Shown here piece by piece: positions 25,558 to 34,695 of a DNA stretch of 64,000 nucleotides. This stretch comes from an uncultured bacterium (GTDB lineage Bacteria > Bacillota > Clostridia > Lachnospirales > Lachnospiraceae). The DNA lies in NCBI GenBank assembly GCA_947383005.1, contig CANDBT010000007.1, forward strand, positions 62,001 through 126,000. The letters run 5' to 3'. The notes under the pieces are model-generated. The model was given only the letters and a program-made list of their open reading frames with translations. It was not told the origin of the DNA and ran no database searches. Position numbers and translations under genes: made by a program. The first letter of the stretch is position 1. Each line of letters begins with the position of its first letter.

Positions 25558-25986
25558 ATGCCTGCTGAACATATCGGATTTAAAATTCGCACATTATCCA
25601 ATCTCATCAAACTTAGGATAAATCAGATGATATCTGAAGAGGAGAATACCTTGACCGCACACCAGATCTGGGTGCTGGATTATATTGCTTCGCATCCGGA
25701 TCAGGAAATTATCCAGCGGGATATCGAAGCCCACTTTTCCATCCGCCGCTCAACCGCCAGCCATATGCTGCAGCTTATGGAAAAAAACGGTTATCTTATC
25801 CGCCTTTCTGCCCCTGACGATGCCCGGATGAAGAATCTTGTGCTTACCGCAAAAGGCATAGAATCTCAAAAACGCATGAAAGAAAGGCTTTGCCGTTTTG
25901 AAACCCTTCTTTCCTCAGGCTTTTCTCCAGAAGAGCTTCAATATTTGGAAATTCTTCTCAAACGCCTGGGGGACAATATCAAATAA
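25558..25986 (+). CDS. MarR-family transcriptional regulator
   Basis: A 142-residue winged-helix repressor. The DNA-binding part includes IIQRDIEAHFSIRRSTASHMLQ and the wing region ENGYLIR...DDARMKN, the MarR arrangement. The ATG at 25558 is preceded by GAAGGGA at about 12 bp; an upstream GTG at 25537 has no ribosome binding site. It is followed by a MATE efflux gene in the same direction, a common local repressor-pump pair. The ligand is unknown. Confidence 0.88.
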   Translation: MPAEHIGFKIRTLSNLIKLRINQMISEEENTLTAHQIWVLDYIASHPDQEIIQRDIEAHFSIRRSTASHMLQLMEKNGYLIRLSAPDDARMKNLVLTAKGIESQKRMKERLCRFETLLSSGFSPEELQYLEILLKRLGDNIK

Positions 25987-26051
25987 CTGCAAATTTAAGA
26001 TACCCTGTCTGAACAGTTACCCATTTTTTTATAAGGAGGAATAACAAACTG

Positions 26052-27401
26052 ATGAATACAAACAAATATTTATTCGAAGATGCGCCTGTTCCCAAGGCCG
26101 TTGCCACTATGGCGGTTCCCACTATGGTTTCCATGCTGGTCGTCGTCATATACAACATGGCGGATACCTTTTTTATTGGCCAAACCGGTGATCCCATGCA
26201 GGTGGCGGCAGTATCTCTGGCCACCCCCGTATTTATGATTTTTATGGCTTTGGGCAACCTTTTTGGTATTGGCGGAAGTTCGGCTATCTCCCGGGCGCTG
26301 GGAGAAAAAAAGCCGGAGCGGGCACGCCAGATTTCATCCTTTTGCTGTTATGCTTCCCTGGGAACAGGCATCCTTATGGCAGCGGTTTTCCTCATCGGCA
26401 TGGATGTCATCCTGACCCTGATCGGCGCCAGTGAAAATACCGTTGGCTATGCCCGTCAATATCTGACTTATGTCGCTTTTGGCGGGCCTTTTATCATGTT
26501 TGGTACTGCTTTTGGCAATATCCTGCGGGGTGAAGGTGCTTCCAAGGAATCCATGATCGGCAATATGATCGGAACCATAACAAATATTATTCTTGATCCG
26601 GTGATGATTTTGATCTTTGGCTGGGGCGTTTCCGGCGCCGCTATCGCCACAGTAATCGGCAATATCGCAGCCAGCGCCTTTTATGTCGGATACTTCCTGA
26701 AAAAGAAATCCAGCCTGTCCATCCATTTTCGTGATTTTCATATGGGAGATCAGATTGCCACCAGTGTCACAGCCATCGGTATTCCCGCTTCCCTCAACAA
26801 TATCCTGATGAGCTGTGCTAACATTATTTTGAATTTGGCTCTGACCGGCTATGGCGACACGCCTGTGGCCGCTATGGGCGTCGCCATGAAATCCAACATG
26901 CTGGTCGTTCTTTTGCAAATCGGCCTGTGCGCCGGCATTCAGCCTCTCATTGGTTATAACTATGGCGCCCGCAACAAAAAACGTTTGCTGAAAATTTTCC
27001 GCTTTACCGGCTTGTGCGCTGTTATTATGGGGACGGCCCTGACCGCCATAATGGTCGTAGCGCGCCAATTCCTCATCCAGGCATTTATTGATGATCCGGA
27101 AGTCATTGCCTATGGCATACGGATGGTTATTGCCCTGCAGCTTTCCGGCCCGGTAATCGGCATCCTGTTTTTATGCATCAACACCATTCAAGGCATGGGC
27201 AAAGCCCTCCCCTCTCTGATTTTAACTATCTGCAGGCAAGGATTAATTTTTATTCCTTCCGTGTTCATCTTAAATCAGATATTTAAACTGGATGGCGTTA
27301 TCTATGCCCAGCCGTTTGCTGACTATGTTTCTATTGTGTTATCCGTATTCCTTTGCCTGGGACTTTTCAAGAAAATCGAACACCAGGAAAACCGGGGTTA
27401 A
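26052..27401 (+). CDS. MATE-family multidrug efflux transporter
   Basis: A 449-residue membrane protein with 12 predicted helices in two halves. VPTMVSMLVVVIYNMADTFFIGQ at the start and the loop GNLFGIGGSSAISRALGEK are classic MATE sequences. It exports drugs or metabolites using a sodium or proton gradient. It lies 65 bp downstream of the marR-type gene, whose repressor probably controls it. A remnant of the TTCAGA repeat (26004-26020) lies between the genes. AAGGAGG precedes the ATG by about 12 bp. Confidence 0.93.
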   Translation: MNTNKYLFEDAPVPKAVATMAVPTMVSMLVVVIYNMADTFFIGQTGDPMQVAAVSLATPVFMIFMALGNLFGIGGSSAISRALGEKKPERARQISSFCCYASLGTGILMAAVFLIGMDVILTLIGASENTVGYARQYLTYVAFGGPFIMFGTAFGNILRGEGASKESMIGNMIGTITNIILDPVMILIFGWGVSGAAIATVIGNIAASAFYVGYFLKKKSSLSIHFRDFHMGDQIATSVTAIGIPASLNNILMSCANIILNLALTGYGDTPVAAMGVAMKSNMLVVLLQIGLCAGIQPLIGYNYGARNKKRLLKIFRFTGLCAVIMGTALTAIMVVARQFLIQAFIDDPEVIAYGIRMVIALQLSGPVIGILFLCINTIQGMGKALPSLILTICRQGLIFIPSVFILNQIFKLDGVIYAQPFADYVSIVLSVFLCLGLFKKIEHQENRG

Positions 27402-27410
27402 ATCCCAAAT

Positions 27411-27438
27411 CGGGCAGGGGCAATTTTTCTCCTGCCCG
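27411..27438. terminator. Possible hairpin between convergent genes
   Basis: CGGGCAGG pairs with CCTGCCCG. There is no T-run after it, so termination is uncertain. Confidence 0.35.
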
Positions 27439-27490
27439 CCGCGCATCCCACATGCTGCGCCGGCAGCCAACTTTCCTTCCTCTGCAAAAG

Positions 27491-28102
27491 TTAAAATTGA
27501 TACAAATTTTTTATATGCTTTTCCACCTTTTCCCACTGTCTGTCCCGAATGTACTCTGCCGGCACCAGATTATTACCGATTCCCGCGCCGATATATCCTG
27601 CCTCAAGATATTTTCCCACGTTTTGCAAAGAAACGCCCCCCACAGCTACATATTCCGTATGATCAAACGGCCCCTTCAGATTCTTTATGTAGGTAAAGGG
27701 AAAAGCCCCTGCCGGAAACAGTTTTAAAACATGATACCCATATTCCAGGCAAGACGCTACATCTGATGGGGTCATCACGCCAGGAAGGAGCAATATATGG
27801 TTCTCCCTGCAGAACTCCAGTGTGTATTTACTTACCGAGGGTGTGAGAAAAAACTGTGCGCCTGCTTCCCTTGCCATAAGGCACCGTTCTTTTGTGGTCA
27901 CGGTTCCCGCCCCTACCCATGCACGATCACCAAATTTCCTGCGGAGCATGTGAATCTGCTCCCTGGCTGATTCCGAGTTTAAGGCCACTTCAAACAGCCG
28001 GATGCCTCCTTGGTACAATGCCTCTCCGTAATCCGGGAGCTGGTCTGAAGGGATATTTCTGAGAATGGCACAAATTCTGTACTGCTTAAATAATTCTTTC
28101 AT
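27491..28102 (-). CDS. KDPG/KHG aldolase family protein (Eda-like)
   Basis: A 203-residue class I aldolase that would cleave a 2-keto-3-deoxy sugar acid or hydroxy-oxo acid to pyruvate and an aldehyde. Schiff-base Lys127 is in HVLKLFPA, and FEVALNS (Glu38) and VGAGTVTT are family motifs. The position of Arg49 in E. coli Eda (LEVTLRTE) is Asn42 here, which may mean a substrate other than phosphorylated KDPG. The start at 28102 has AGGAGG 4 bp upstream; the much longer frame crosses the neighbouring gene. It is last in the leftward catabolic block. Confidence 0.88.
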   Translation of the reverse strand: MKELFKQYRICAILRNIPSDQLPDYGEALYQGGIRLFEVALNSESAREQIHMLRRKFGDRAWVGAGTVTTKERCLMAREAGAQFFLTPSVSKYTLEFCRENHILLLPGVMTPSDVASCLEYGYHVLKLFPAGAFPFTYIKNLKGPFDHTEYVAVGGVSLQNVGKYLEAGYIGAGIGNNLVPAEYIRDRQWEKVEKHIKNLYQF

Positions 28103-28172
28103 GACTCCTCCTGCCTTTCCTTTTTTGCGCGAATTGTCGAGATTATCTGAATTGTCCGGATTTCCCCGATTC

Positions 28173-29354
28173 TCATTGAATACCTTCATGCAAAAATTCC
28201 CATGCCATATTCGCATAAATCTCCGCAGCCTTTTGATATTGTTCCAAATCAATCCACTCTTCAGGAGAATGGGCGCAGGCAATATCGCCCGGGCCGAACA
28301 CAACTGTGGGAATTCCCCCTTCATTGGTCATGATAGAAGCATCACACCAGAAAGGCACCATACCTGTCTTAAGCTCGCTTCCTCCCACCATTCTGCCTGC
28401 CCTAATCAAGGTTTTTATTACCTTTGACTCTGATTCAATCTCCATGGGAAGCCGCCGCTTTCCGGGACGTTTTTGAATCTCGCTTTCCGATATGGACACC
28501 TGACAGTTTTCATCAATCACCGATGCCGCCGCAGCCCGAATTTCTTCAACTATCTGTTCCAGAGTTTCCCCCGGCAAATCCCGACGCAACAACGTGACAC
28601 GGCAATGTTCCGCCACCACATTTGGTTTCTCTCCGCCTTGGATCAAACCCACATTAAAAATCGGTGTTCCTAAAAGCGGATGCTTTCTCCTTTCGTACTG
28701 CTTCGTAATATCCTCTTCCATAACCCTCAGTACACGCCCCATTTGAAGGATGGCATTTCCCTTGTGATTCTGGCCTGAAGTATGGCCGGGATATCCTGTC
28801 ACCATAATATCAATATGGGAAACACCTCGCATAGCTCTCCCGATCTGCAGCCCGGTAGGTTCCCCTACAATACCTGCATCTGCCTGAATTCCTTGTCCTT
28901 TCAGATACGTGATCAGGCAAGTAGTCCCTCTGCTTAAAAATTCCTCATCCGGAACTGCCGCCACAATCAGGGTTCCGGCTTCCAGCCCTTGGTCTGCCAG
29001 ACGTCTTGCCCCGCAGAGCATCGCCGACAGGCCACCCTTCATATCCACAGAACCCCTTCCAAAAAGCTTGCCCTCCCGAATGGAAGCAGAATAAGGATCT
29101 CCTCGATAATTCTCGACCGGATGTGTATCGGTATGGCCGTTAAAAACCAAAACCGGCCCTTTCTTTTTCCCTTGCAGAATACCAAGAATCAGAGGCTGCC
29201 CTTCTTCTGTCATAACCCTCTTAACCTGCATCCCCACCTGTCTGAATTCCTCTTCCAAGAAATCGGCAATCTGATGTTCACTCCCACTTACGCTGGGAAT
29301 CCGTACCATCTCCTGCAGCAGACGAATCTCCTTTTTTTCCCGATCTATTTCCAT
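28173..29354 (-). CDS. M20-family metallopeptidase/deacylase (ArgE/DapE-like)
   Basis: A 393-residue di-metal hydrolase. Metal ligands are visible: GHTDTH, then GRGSVDMKGG, the catalytic and ligand pair in VPDEEFL, GEPT, and a final His in DIACAHSPEEW. The central part (VTGYPGHTS) is the dimerisation lid. Such enzymes remove acyl groups from N-acyl amino acids or split short peptides. The ATG at 29354 has GGAGG about 10 bp upstream. A second paralogue begins at 38525; both share the VGEPT and LLRRDLPGET segments. Two M20 enzymes in one locus suggest two successive amide cleavages. Confidence 0.9.
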   Translation of the reverse strand: MEIDREKKEIRLLQEMVRIPSVSGSEHQIADFLEEEFRQVGMQVKRVMTEEGQPLILGILQGKKKGPVLVFNGHTDTHPVENYRGDPYSASIREGKLFGRGSVDMKGGLSAMLCGARRLADQGLEAGTLIVAAVPDEEFLSRGTTCLITYLKGQGIQADAGIVGEPTGLQIGRAMRGVSHIDIMVTGYPGHTSGQNHKGNAILQMGRVLRVMEEDITKQYERRKHPLLGTPIFNVGLIQGGEKPNVVAEHCRVTLLRRDLPGETLEQIVEEIRAAAASVIDENCQVSISESEIQKRPGKRRLPMEIESESKVIKTLIRAGRMVGGSELKTGMVPFWCDASIMTNEGGIPTVVFGPGDIACAHSPEEWIDLEQYQKAAEIYANMAWEFLHEGIQ

Positions 29355-29823
29355 TTTCTTTTTGCCTCCTGCCAATTTTGGGTAACAATTCAGATTGCGG
29401 AGCGCCTGACCTGAGGTTGGAACACCAAAGAAGATGCCCCATCCGAACTGTTACGATTTCTTCCCTGTAAATGCGAAATCTGCCTTGATCGAGTAGGGAA
29501 GAGCCATCTTCCCCTACTCGCCGCGCGGCCCGCGCGCCGCTTTAGCGGCATATTCCTCTGTGCGGACCTGTGCATAAAAATCGCGCTTACATCTGTTATC
29601 GCCTTGCGGAAATCCTCTAGTAATCAGCACTCGCTGTTTCTGCAAGGCAGTAACAGTGAATGGATCGTTACTGTTCACACCATGGCTAATCACTCCGCTG
29701 ATTAGCCATGGGCAGATATCATTATGGGAGCAAAGCATATGCCCCATTGCCGAAGGCAATTTATTATGGGCATATGCGGTTACGTTCACAGGGTACCTCT
29801 GAACAGTAACAATGGATCTTCTT
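29355..29823. repeat. 469-bp region of stacked repeats and hairpins
   Basis: It holds a 73-bp TTCAGA-family element (29382-29454), a copy of the GAGTAGGGA repeat (29487-29580), a CCTTGCGGAAAT...TTTCTGCAAGG hairpin near 29605-29647, a perfect hairpin CCATGGCTAATCA-N6-TGATTAGCCATGG (29680-29711), a perfect GCATATGCCC/GGGCATATGC stem with inner ATTGCC-GAA-GGCAAT (29735-29777), and a CTCTGAACAGTAAC end at 29797-29810. No gene. Confidence 0.75.
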
Positions 29824-30987
29824 CTACACATCCGGCAAGCCTTCCACCTGAAAATATCCCAAAATTTCATGGGCAGCGTCCAGAGCCGACGGCGCACATC
29901 CCTGTATAAATTTCCTGCCCTTTCCCTGCTTTCCGGCACAATTCCCCATAAAAATAAGATCGTCGCCAAACAAATCCTCAGGTATCTTCGTTCCTATGAC
30001 AATTTCGATCTTCCGTCGGGGATCCTTTGCAAAAAATCCCATATCTTCCAAACGGCTGATTGTGATAGCCGCACAGCCCATACAGCCGCTGCATGCCTGG
30101 AAATTGCGGATCACAGCCTGTCCGTTGGAAGGCATGGATGGAATGGCTCTCTGAAAATTTCGTTTTACCGCTTGAATCGTCTCTCCAAGGATTTCGATTT
30201 TTTCCATTCCATCCGGGCCGATTCCGTCCTCCATGGCAAATTTAATGTGCTCTATTTTCTTCGGATCAAACCCCATTATAGCAGCCGCTGCCATATCTGC
30301 GGCCAACACATTTTCCCCTGCCAGCACCACACCGAACCCCACCGGTTTTCCTTCTTTGGGTCCAAGCCCTTCTGAAGCGACGGTTCCGTCAATCACAGTC
30401 AAAGAGGTCTTGAATACCCGGTTTAAATCCGCCACGGCCTGATTGACCCCCACATCATGAAATCTTCTCTTTTCTGATGGAGGAATACATCCCTTGAGGT
30501 TTTTCATACCCAGGCTGACCTCCGTTATAAAATGAGTTTTCAGTACCGGAATATTGATGATAACATCGTATTCCAGACACGCCTGATTGATCTTTACCTT
30601 TTCCAGTATTCTGCCGTTTGCTATAGGAATCAGGCGCGTGGGGCCTGAATTCAAGTCAATTATTCCTGCCCCTGTTTTCTCTGCCACCCTTTGGATTCCA
30701 CACCGCTCCATGACCTTATAAGTGCCAATGTGAAGCGAACCTGTCCCATCTCCAACATCTATGATTGAAGCCCCCGCCTCCCAAGCCAGCTCAATCAGTG
30801 CTTCCAGAAGAAAAGGATTTGTAGTCACCCCTTTCTCATAAGAAGCCGGACCTGTCAGGTTTGGTTTCATCAGAACCTTTTGGCCTGGTCTTACAAACCG
30901 TTGCATTCCGCCCAAAAGCTCCAAAGCCTTTGTGACTTGTGCTCGGATATCATTATCCCTAACTACTGCCACTTGATATTTTTCCAT
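29824..30987 (-). CDS. DUF362 domain protein with an iron-sulfur cysteine motif
   Basis: A 387-residue protein of the DUF362 family. Motifs include VLMKPNLTGP near residue 40, VGDGTGSL, NIPVLKTHFITEVSLGMKN, and a C-terminal Cys cluster FQACSGCMGCAA typical of a bound 4Fe-4S centre, plus a later GNCAGKQ. The family's chemistry is not established; members often sit beside catabolic or redox genes. Start set at 30987 because GAGGG lies about 8 bp upstream; an ATG 36 bp earlier is possible. It follows the class V PLP gene in the same direction. Confidence 0.82.
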   Translation of the reverse strand: MEKYQVAVVRDNDIRAQVTKALELLGGMQRFVRPGQKVLMKPNLTGPASYEKGVTTNPFLLEALIELAWEAGASIIDVGDGTGSLHIGTYKVMERCGIQRVAEKTGAGIIDLNSGPTRLIPIANGRILEKVKINQACLEYDVIINIPVLKTHFITEVSLGMKNLKGCIPPSEKRRFHDVGVNQAVADLNRVFKTSLTVIDGTVASEGLGPKEGKPVGFGVVLAGENVLAADMAAAAIMGFDPKKIEHIKFAMEDGIGPDGMEKIEILGETIQAVKRNFQRAIPSMPSNGQAVIRNFQACSGCMGCAAITISRLEDMGFFAKDPRRKIEIVIGTKIPEDLFGDDLIFMGNCAGKQGKGRKFIQGCAPSALDAAHEILGYFQVEGLPDV

Positions 30988-31066
30988 ATTTTCATCCCTC
31001 AAGAATTTTCTGTAATCATCCATCGGATTCTTCTTATCCGACGCAGCCGGGCAAGAAAATTCTATT

Positions 31067-32287
31067 CTAAACCGTTATGACTCTTTTGATAAAAGCTGCC
31101 AGACGGTCGATTTCTTCCTCTCGGATAAACCAATTTAAAGAAATCCGAAGCCCTTCCTCCTTTGTCTCCAAATTCACGACCCTCCATTGGATGATAATCC
31201 GTTCTTCTTCCCAGGCTCGCCTTACCAGTTCTCTATGGTCTTTTCCTGGAATTCTCAGTGCAAAAATGGCGGTCCACAGCCGCTCATCAGAAGGAGAAAG
31301 AATTTTCACCGCCTCTCCCAAGGCTTCCATACGATTCCTGCAATAGCGGTGAAGATGTCTTGTCCTCTCCGTAATGTTATCCATGCCAATGGCATCTGCC
31401 AGCCGTATACACTCCTGGAAAGCGGCATACATCGGTGTATGGCGCCCGCCATATTCAAACCGTCTGGCTCCTGGCTGAAACGAGATTTTATGATCCCTGA
31501 CATCAAAATCCGTCTGCATACCCACTCCGCCAAAAGGTACCCGAACCTTTGGTATCAGGTCTTTGCGGATATAGACTGCCCCGATTCCTTCCGGTCCGCA
31601 CAGCCATTTGTGACAGGACAAAAGATAAAAATCACAAGAAAGTTCTTTTACGTCAATCGGAATATTTCCTGCTGCCTGAGCGCCATCCAATACGGTGATA
31701 ACATTATTCTCTGCCGCCTTTTTACACATTTCCTTTGCCGGGATTGCCGTCCCGTTTGTGTGAAACACATGGCTCACCACTGCCATTTTTGTCTCTGATT
31801 TCAGTTTTTTGCAAAAGTGTTCCAGAATTTCCTCTTTATCTCCCAAACCGCAAAAAGTATCGGTATTAAGCTTTAAAATCGGTTCCGCTGCATAAAAAGG
31901 AAGAATGGAAGCCGGATTTTCCTGATCACTGATTAACACGCTTTCCCCCGGCTGCCACTCAAACATTCGCACGATCGTATTCAGCCCTTCTGCAATGCAA
32001 CGAACAAAAAAGATTTCCTCCGGCTCTGCATGGATGAAAAATGCCACCGATTTTCGGACTTCCTCCAGAAGGTCTTTCAGCCATCCATGGATCTTTACAT
32101 TCACCTGGCCTTCTTCCACCATCTGTTCAAACACACTTTCCATAGATCGGTGAACCGATAACGGCATGGGGCCGCAGCCTGCCGAATTCATATAGATATA
32201 CTTTTCAGCCGCAGGCATTTGCCTGCGGCACAAATCAAAACGCTTTTCCGGCGGCAGCTTTTTCAGTTCTTCTTTTGAAAAAGACAA
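31067..32287 (-). CDS. PLP-dependent class V aminotransferase/lyase
   Basis: A 406-residue fold-type I PLP enzyme. PLP-binding Lys227 is in SCHKWLCGPEG, with Asp201 and Gln204 in LDGAQAAG contacting the cofactor. The whole resembles the isopenicillin N epimerase/cysteine desulfurase-like branch, so it could be a racemase, epimerase, lyase or aminotransferase. The start is a TTG at 32287, with GAGGTG about 7 bp upstream; it overlaps the amidohydrolase gene by 25 bp, a sign of coupling. In context it would act on an amino acid released by the locus's hydrolases. Confidence 0.88.
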   Translation of the reverse strand: MSFSKEELKKLPPEKRFDLCRRQMPAAEKYIYMNSAGCGPMPLSVHRSMESVFEQMVEEGQVNVKIHGWLKDLLEEVRKSVAFFIHAEPEEIFFVRCIAEGLNTIVRMFEWQPGESVLISDQENPASILPFYAAEPILKLNTDTFCGLGDKEEILEHFCKKLKSETKMAVVSHVFHTNGTAIPAKEMCKKAAENNVITVLDGAQAAGNIPIDVKELSCDFYLLSCHKWLCGPEGIGAVYIRKDLIPKVRVPFGGVGMQTDFDVRDHKISFQPGARRFEYGGRHTPMYAAFQECIRLADAIGMDNITERTRHLHRYCRNRMEALGEAVKILSPSDERLWTAIFALRIPGKDHRELVRRAWEEERIIIQWRVVNLETKEEGLRISLNWFIREEEIDRLAAFIKRVITV

Positions 32288-33504
32288 ACTCTCTCACCTC
32301 TTTTCATCACAAAAACAACTTCTCCCAAATTCAACATGGAATCCAAAGGGTTTTTCTTTACTGCCAGAATATCTGCCTGTTTGCCCGCCTCCAAAGAACC
32401 TGCCCATGAATCGATTCCTAATACTTTTGCCGCTTTCCAGGTAGCGCCAGCCAGTACATCTTCCTTTTTCATGTTCATTTTGCCACACATCATGTCAAGG
32501 GTAAGATAAAATTCATCAAAGTGCGTATTTTTACAACCTGCATCTGTGCCTGCTACGATCTGCACCCCGGACTCGGCCATCCGTCTTGTCGTGCTAAAAC
32601 GGCTTTGTTGAAATTCTCCCCACATGGCAATCTTATCCGGCAATGGCGCCGCCTCTTCCGGAGGAAGGATATATGCCTTGCCAACAGCCGGGTTGACAGC
32701 AATTCCTTTTTTTACCATCTCATCCACCAAAGCCTGTTGGTAATCCTCTCCGCCCGGAGATTTAAAACTGCAGTGATCCAACACATCAAACCCAGCTCTC
32801 ACAGCCCGCCGGATACTTTCCGTGCTGTGTACATGGCCAGATACTTTTTTCCCTCTGGCATGAGCCTCTTGTACAATTGCTATCAGGGTATCTTCCGGAT
32901 ACTGATCAATCAGAGAATCACTCCCCGGAGTCATATTCCCTCCGGAAACCATGACCTTGATATAATCCACCCCCTGTTTGCACAACCATCGAACCGCCTT
33001 GATAACATCATCCCGGGAATCACATTCCAAACCGCAAAAATTGCAATGGCCGCCGGTGATCGTCAAAGGCATTCCCGCCGTAATGATATCCGGCCCTTGC
33101 ATTTCTCCCTTTTGGATAAAATCCCTGAGCTTCAAAATGGACATTCCCCTGGCGCCGCTGTCACGCACCGTAGTCACTCCGCTCCTCAGCTCTATTCCGG
33201 CAGCCTGAACCATCCGAAGCAGACAGGTTTCATCACTGTCGCCATACAATTCATTTAAAGGCTGACTGCTGGAACTGAAGGAAAGATGGAGATGGCCGTC
33301 AATCAGCCCTGGCAATACATAATATCCTCTCATATCAAAAACTTCCGCTTCGTTTCTTCTGATTATTTCGGCAAAAAAATCCCTGTCTTCAATCCGGACG
33401 ATCTTCCCTTCCTGAACCAGAATCCCCTGCTCTTTTCCCGATTCCTGGATCCGCTCTCCTGCGCAGGAAATCAGATGATCTGTCAATATCAATTTTTTAT
33501 CCAC
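32263..33504 (-). CDS. Amidohydrolase (imidazolonepropionase/prolidase-like)
   Basis: A 413-residue metal-dependent amidohydrolase. The metal site is complete: HLH at residues 71-73 in GLIDGHLHL, a Lys in YIKVMVSGG likely to be carboxylated, His in VSGHVHS, His in DVLDHCSFK, and Asp in GTDAGC. The subgroup with VMVSGGNMTPGS includes Xaa-Arg/Lys dipeptidases and similar secondary-amide hydrolases. It starts at GTG 33504 with GAGGTGG upstream. It overlaps the class V PLP gene, supporting a shared pathway. Confidence 0.88.
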   Translation of the reverse strand: MDKKLILTDHLISCAGERIQESGKEQGILVQEGKIVRIEDRDFFAEIIRRNEAEVFDMRGYYVLPGLIDGHLHLSFSSSSQPLNELYGDSDETCLLRMVQAAGIELRSGVTTVRDSGARGMSILKLRDFIQKGEMQGPDIITAGMPLTITGGHCNFCGLECDSRDDVIKAVRWLCKQGVDYIKVMVSGGNMTPGSDSLIDQYPEDTLIAIVQEAHARGKKVSGHVHSTESIRRAVRAGFDVLDHCSFKSPGGEDYQQALVDEMVKKGIAVNPAVGKAYILPPEEAAPLPDKIAMWGEFQQSRFSTTRRMAESGVQIVAGTDAGCKNTHFDEFYLTLDMMCGKMNMKKEDVLAGATWKAAKVLGIDSWAGSLEAGKQADILAVKKNPLDSMLNLGEVVFVMKRGERVCLFQKKN

Positions 33505-33581
33505 TTTCTATCCACCTCTTCCTCTCATCGGATATGATATACTTTTGGAGCTTCTCCTGCATCTCAACAATTTTTTCGTCA
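33505..33581. other. Short gap before repeat
   Basis: Holds the ribosome binding site of the amidohydrolase gene; no other feature seen. Confidence 0.3.
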
Positions 33582-33930
33582 TTCAGACAGCGGGAAATTG
33601 ACAGGAATGCTGGCTTACAAGCAAGCTTGACGCCCGCATTTATGTCAAATCCTCCGCCGTTCAGACGGTATCTTCTTGACCGCCTGCGGCGGCCAAGAAG
33701 CATCGGATGTTCATCCGATGGGGAAATTGACAGGAATGCTGGCTTACAAGCAAGCTTGACGCCCGCATTTATGTCAAATCCTCCGCCGTTCAGACGGTAT
33801 CTTCTTGACCGCCTGCGGCGGCCAAGAAGCATCGGATGTTCATCCGATGGGGAAATTGACAGGAATGCTGGCTTACAAGCAAGCTTGACGCCCGCATTCA
33901 TGTCAATTTCCCCGCCGTCTGAATGGTTAC
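33582..33930. repeat. TTCAGA-family element expanded by a perfect 129-bp tandem repeat
   Basis: Units start at 33595, 33724 and 33853 (period 129); the first two are identical and the third is partial. Each contains AAATTGACAGGAATGCTGG, the core CTTACAAGCAAGCTTGACG, and a TTCAGACGG/CTTCTTGACCGCC...CCAAGAAG hairpin. The element ends CCCCGCCGTCTGAATGGTTAC. The period equals 43 codons, so an open frame of 134 codons runs through it by chance. Confidence 0.8.
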
Positions 33931-33931
33931 G

Positions 33932-34678
33932 TTACATCATCGGCGGTAGCGATGAGTAGCTGAGCAGCTCAATAGCTTTATCTACATGTTTTTGGCCATC
34001 GGTCATAATCAGTCGGTAATGAGAGGGAATCAGGGCATCAATCCCTCTTCCTGCTAACTTATGGATATTATTCCGATAGCCTTCCATGGTAGAGCCGTAA
34101 CAGTTAATCAAACTTAATACCCCGTTTAAGTAAATGCTGTCACCGCTGAACAAATACCGTTTTTCTCCCTTATCCAACAGATATAGCGCCGATTCCACAC
34201 TGTGTCCCGGCACCAGCACAACGGTAATCTTGCCGTCTGCCGCAAAAAAACATTGCTCATCCTCTGCTGTCAGGTCCACCCGGCAGTGAGGATATACGTA
34301 GTCTTTCGGGTAGGCCCCTTTTTTCTTTGCTGCCACAAGTCCCAGTTCTTCCTCACTTCCTTGTTCCAAAAGCCTTTTTTCACCGGAAGATGCTACTATA
34401 GTGATCCATGGCATAGCCGCCTTTAAGTCTTTGACGCCGCCTCCGTGGTCTCCATGGGCATGGGTCAAAAAAAGATAACGGATTTTTTTCTGATCACATC
34501 CTGTCTCTAAAATATTTTGCAAAATCCACCCCGTATCCAGACCGCTTCCCCCATCAATCAAAAAAGCATCCTTCTCCCCTTCAACCAGGTATACATTGCA
34601 GTCTTTATAATTGGAAATTCCCGGGCCACCCGCCCCGCCTCCTACCATATAAATTCCCTTATCCAGACGAATATACAT
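33932..34678 (-). CDS. MBL-fold metallo-hydrolase
   Basis: A 248-residue metallo-beta-lactamase-fold enzyme. The zinc motif THAHGDH (His73, His75, Asp77, His78) is followed by His in VPGHSVESALYL, Asp in LFSGDSIY and His in IPSHYR. The branch is of general thioester, lactone or phosphodiester hydrolases. The ATG at 34678 has AGGAGG 7 bp upstream. Transcribed with ridA and the TRAP genes. A lactonase or thioesterase step is possible but not shown. Confidence 0.88.
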   Translation of the reverse strand: MYIRLDKGIYMVGGGAGGPGISNYKDCNVYLVEGEKDAFLIDGGSGLDTGWILQNILETGCDQKKIRYLFLTHAHGDHGGGVKDLKAAMPWITIVASSGEKRLLEQGSEEELGLVAAKKKGAYPKDYVYPHCRVDLTAEDEQCFFAADGKITVVLVPGHSVESALYLLDKGEKRYLFSGDSIYLNGVLSLINCYGSTMEGYRNNIHKLAGRGIDALIPSHYRLIMTDGQKHVDKAIELLSYSSLPPMM

Positions 34679-34695
34679 CACATTACCTCCTATTT

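Noticed and set aside
26334-27068. Minus-strand 244-codon frame
   Set aside because: Antisense to the MATE gene, with composition unlike a real protein and no ribosome binding site.
27491-28102. Assignment of the aldolase as DgaF of the D-glucosaminate pathway
   Set aside because: Its motifs (VGAGT, LKLFPA) are of the Eda/KDPG family, not of the DgaF family, so only the broader class was reported.
32521-33258. Plus-strand 245-codon frame
   Set aside because: Antisense to the amidohydrolase gene, which has full catalytic motifs.
33497-33901. Minus-strand 134-codon open frame with a repeating 43-residue peptide
   Set aside because: It is created by the 129-bp tandem repeat, whose period is a multiple of three; there is no ribosome binding site and the other strand is open too.
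33582-33930. Possible CRISPR array
   Set aside because: The repeat period is 129 bp with no unique spacers, and no cas gene is present. The heptamers at 16797 likewise lack spacers.
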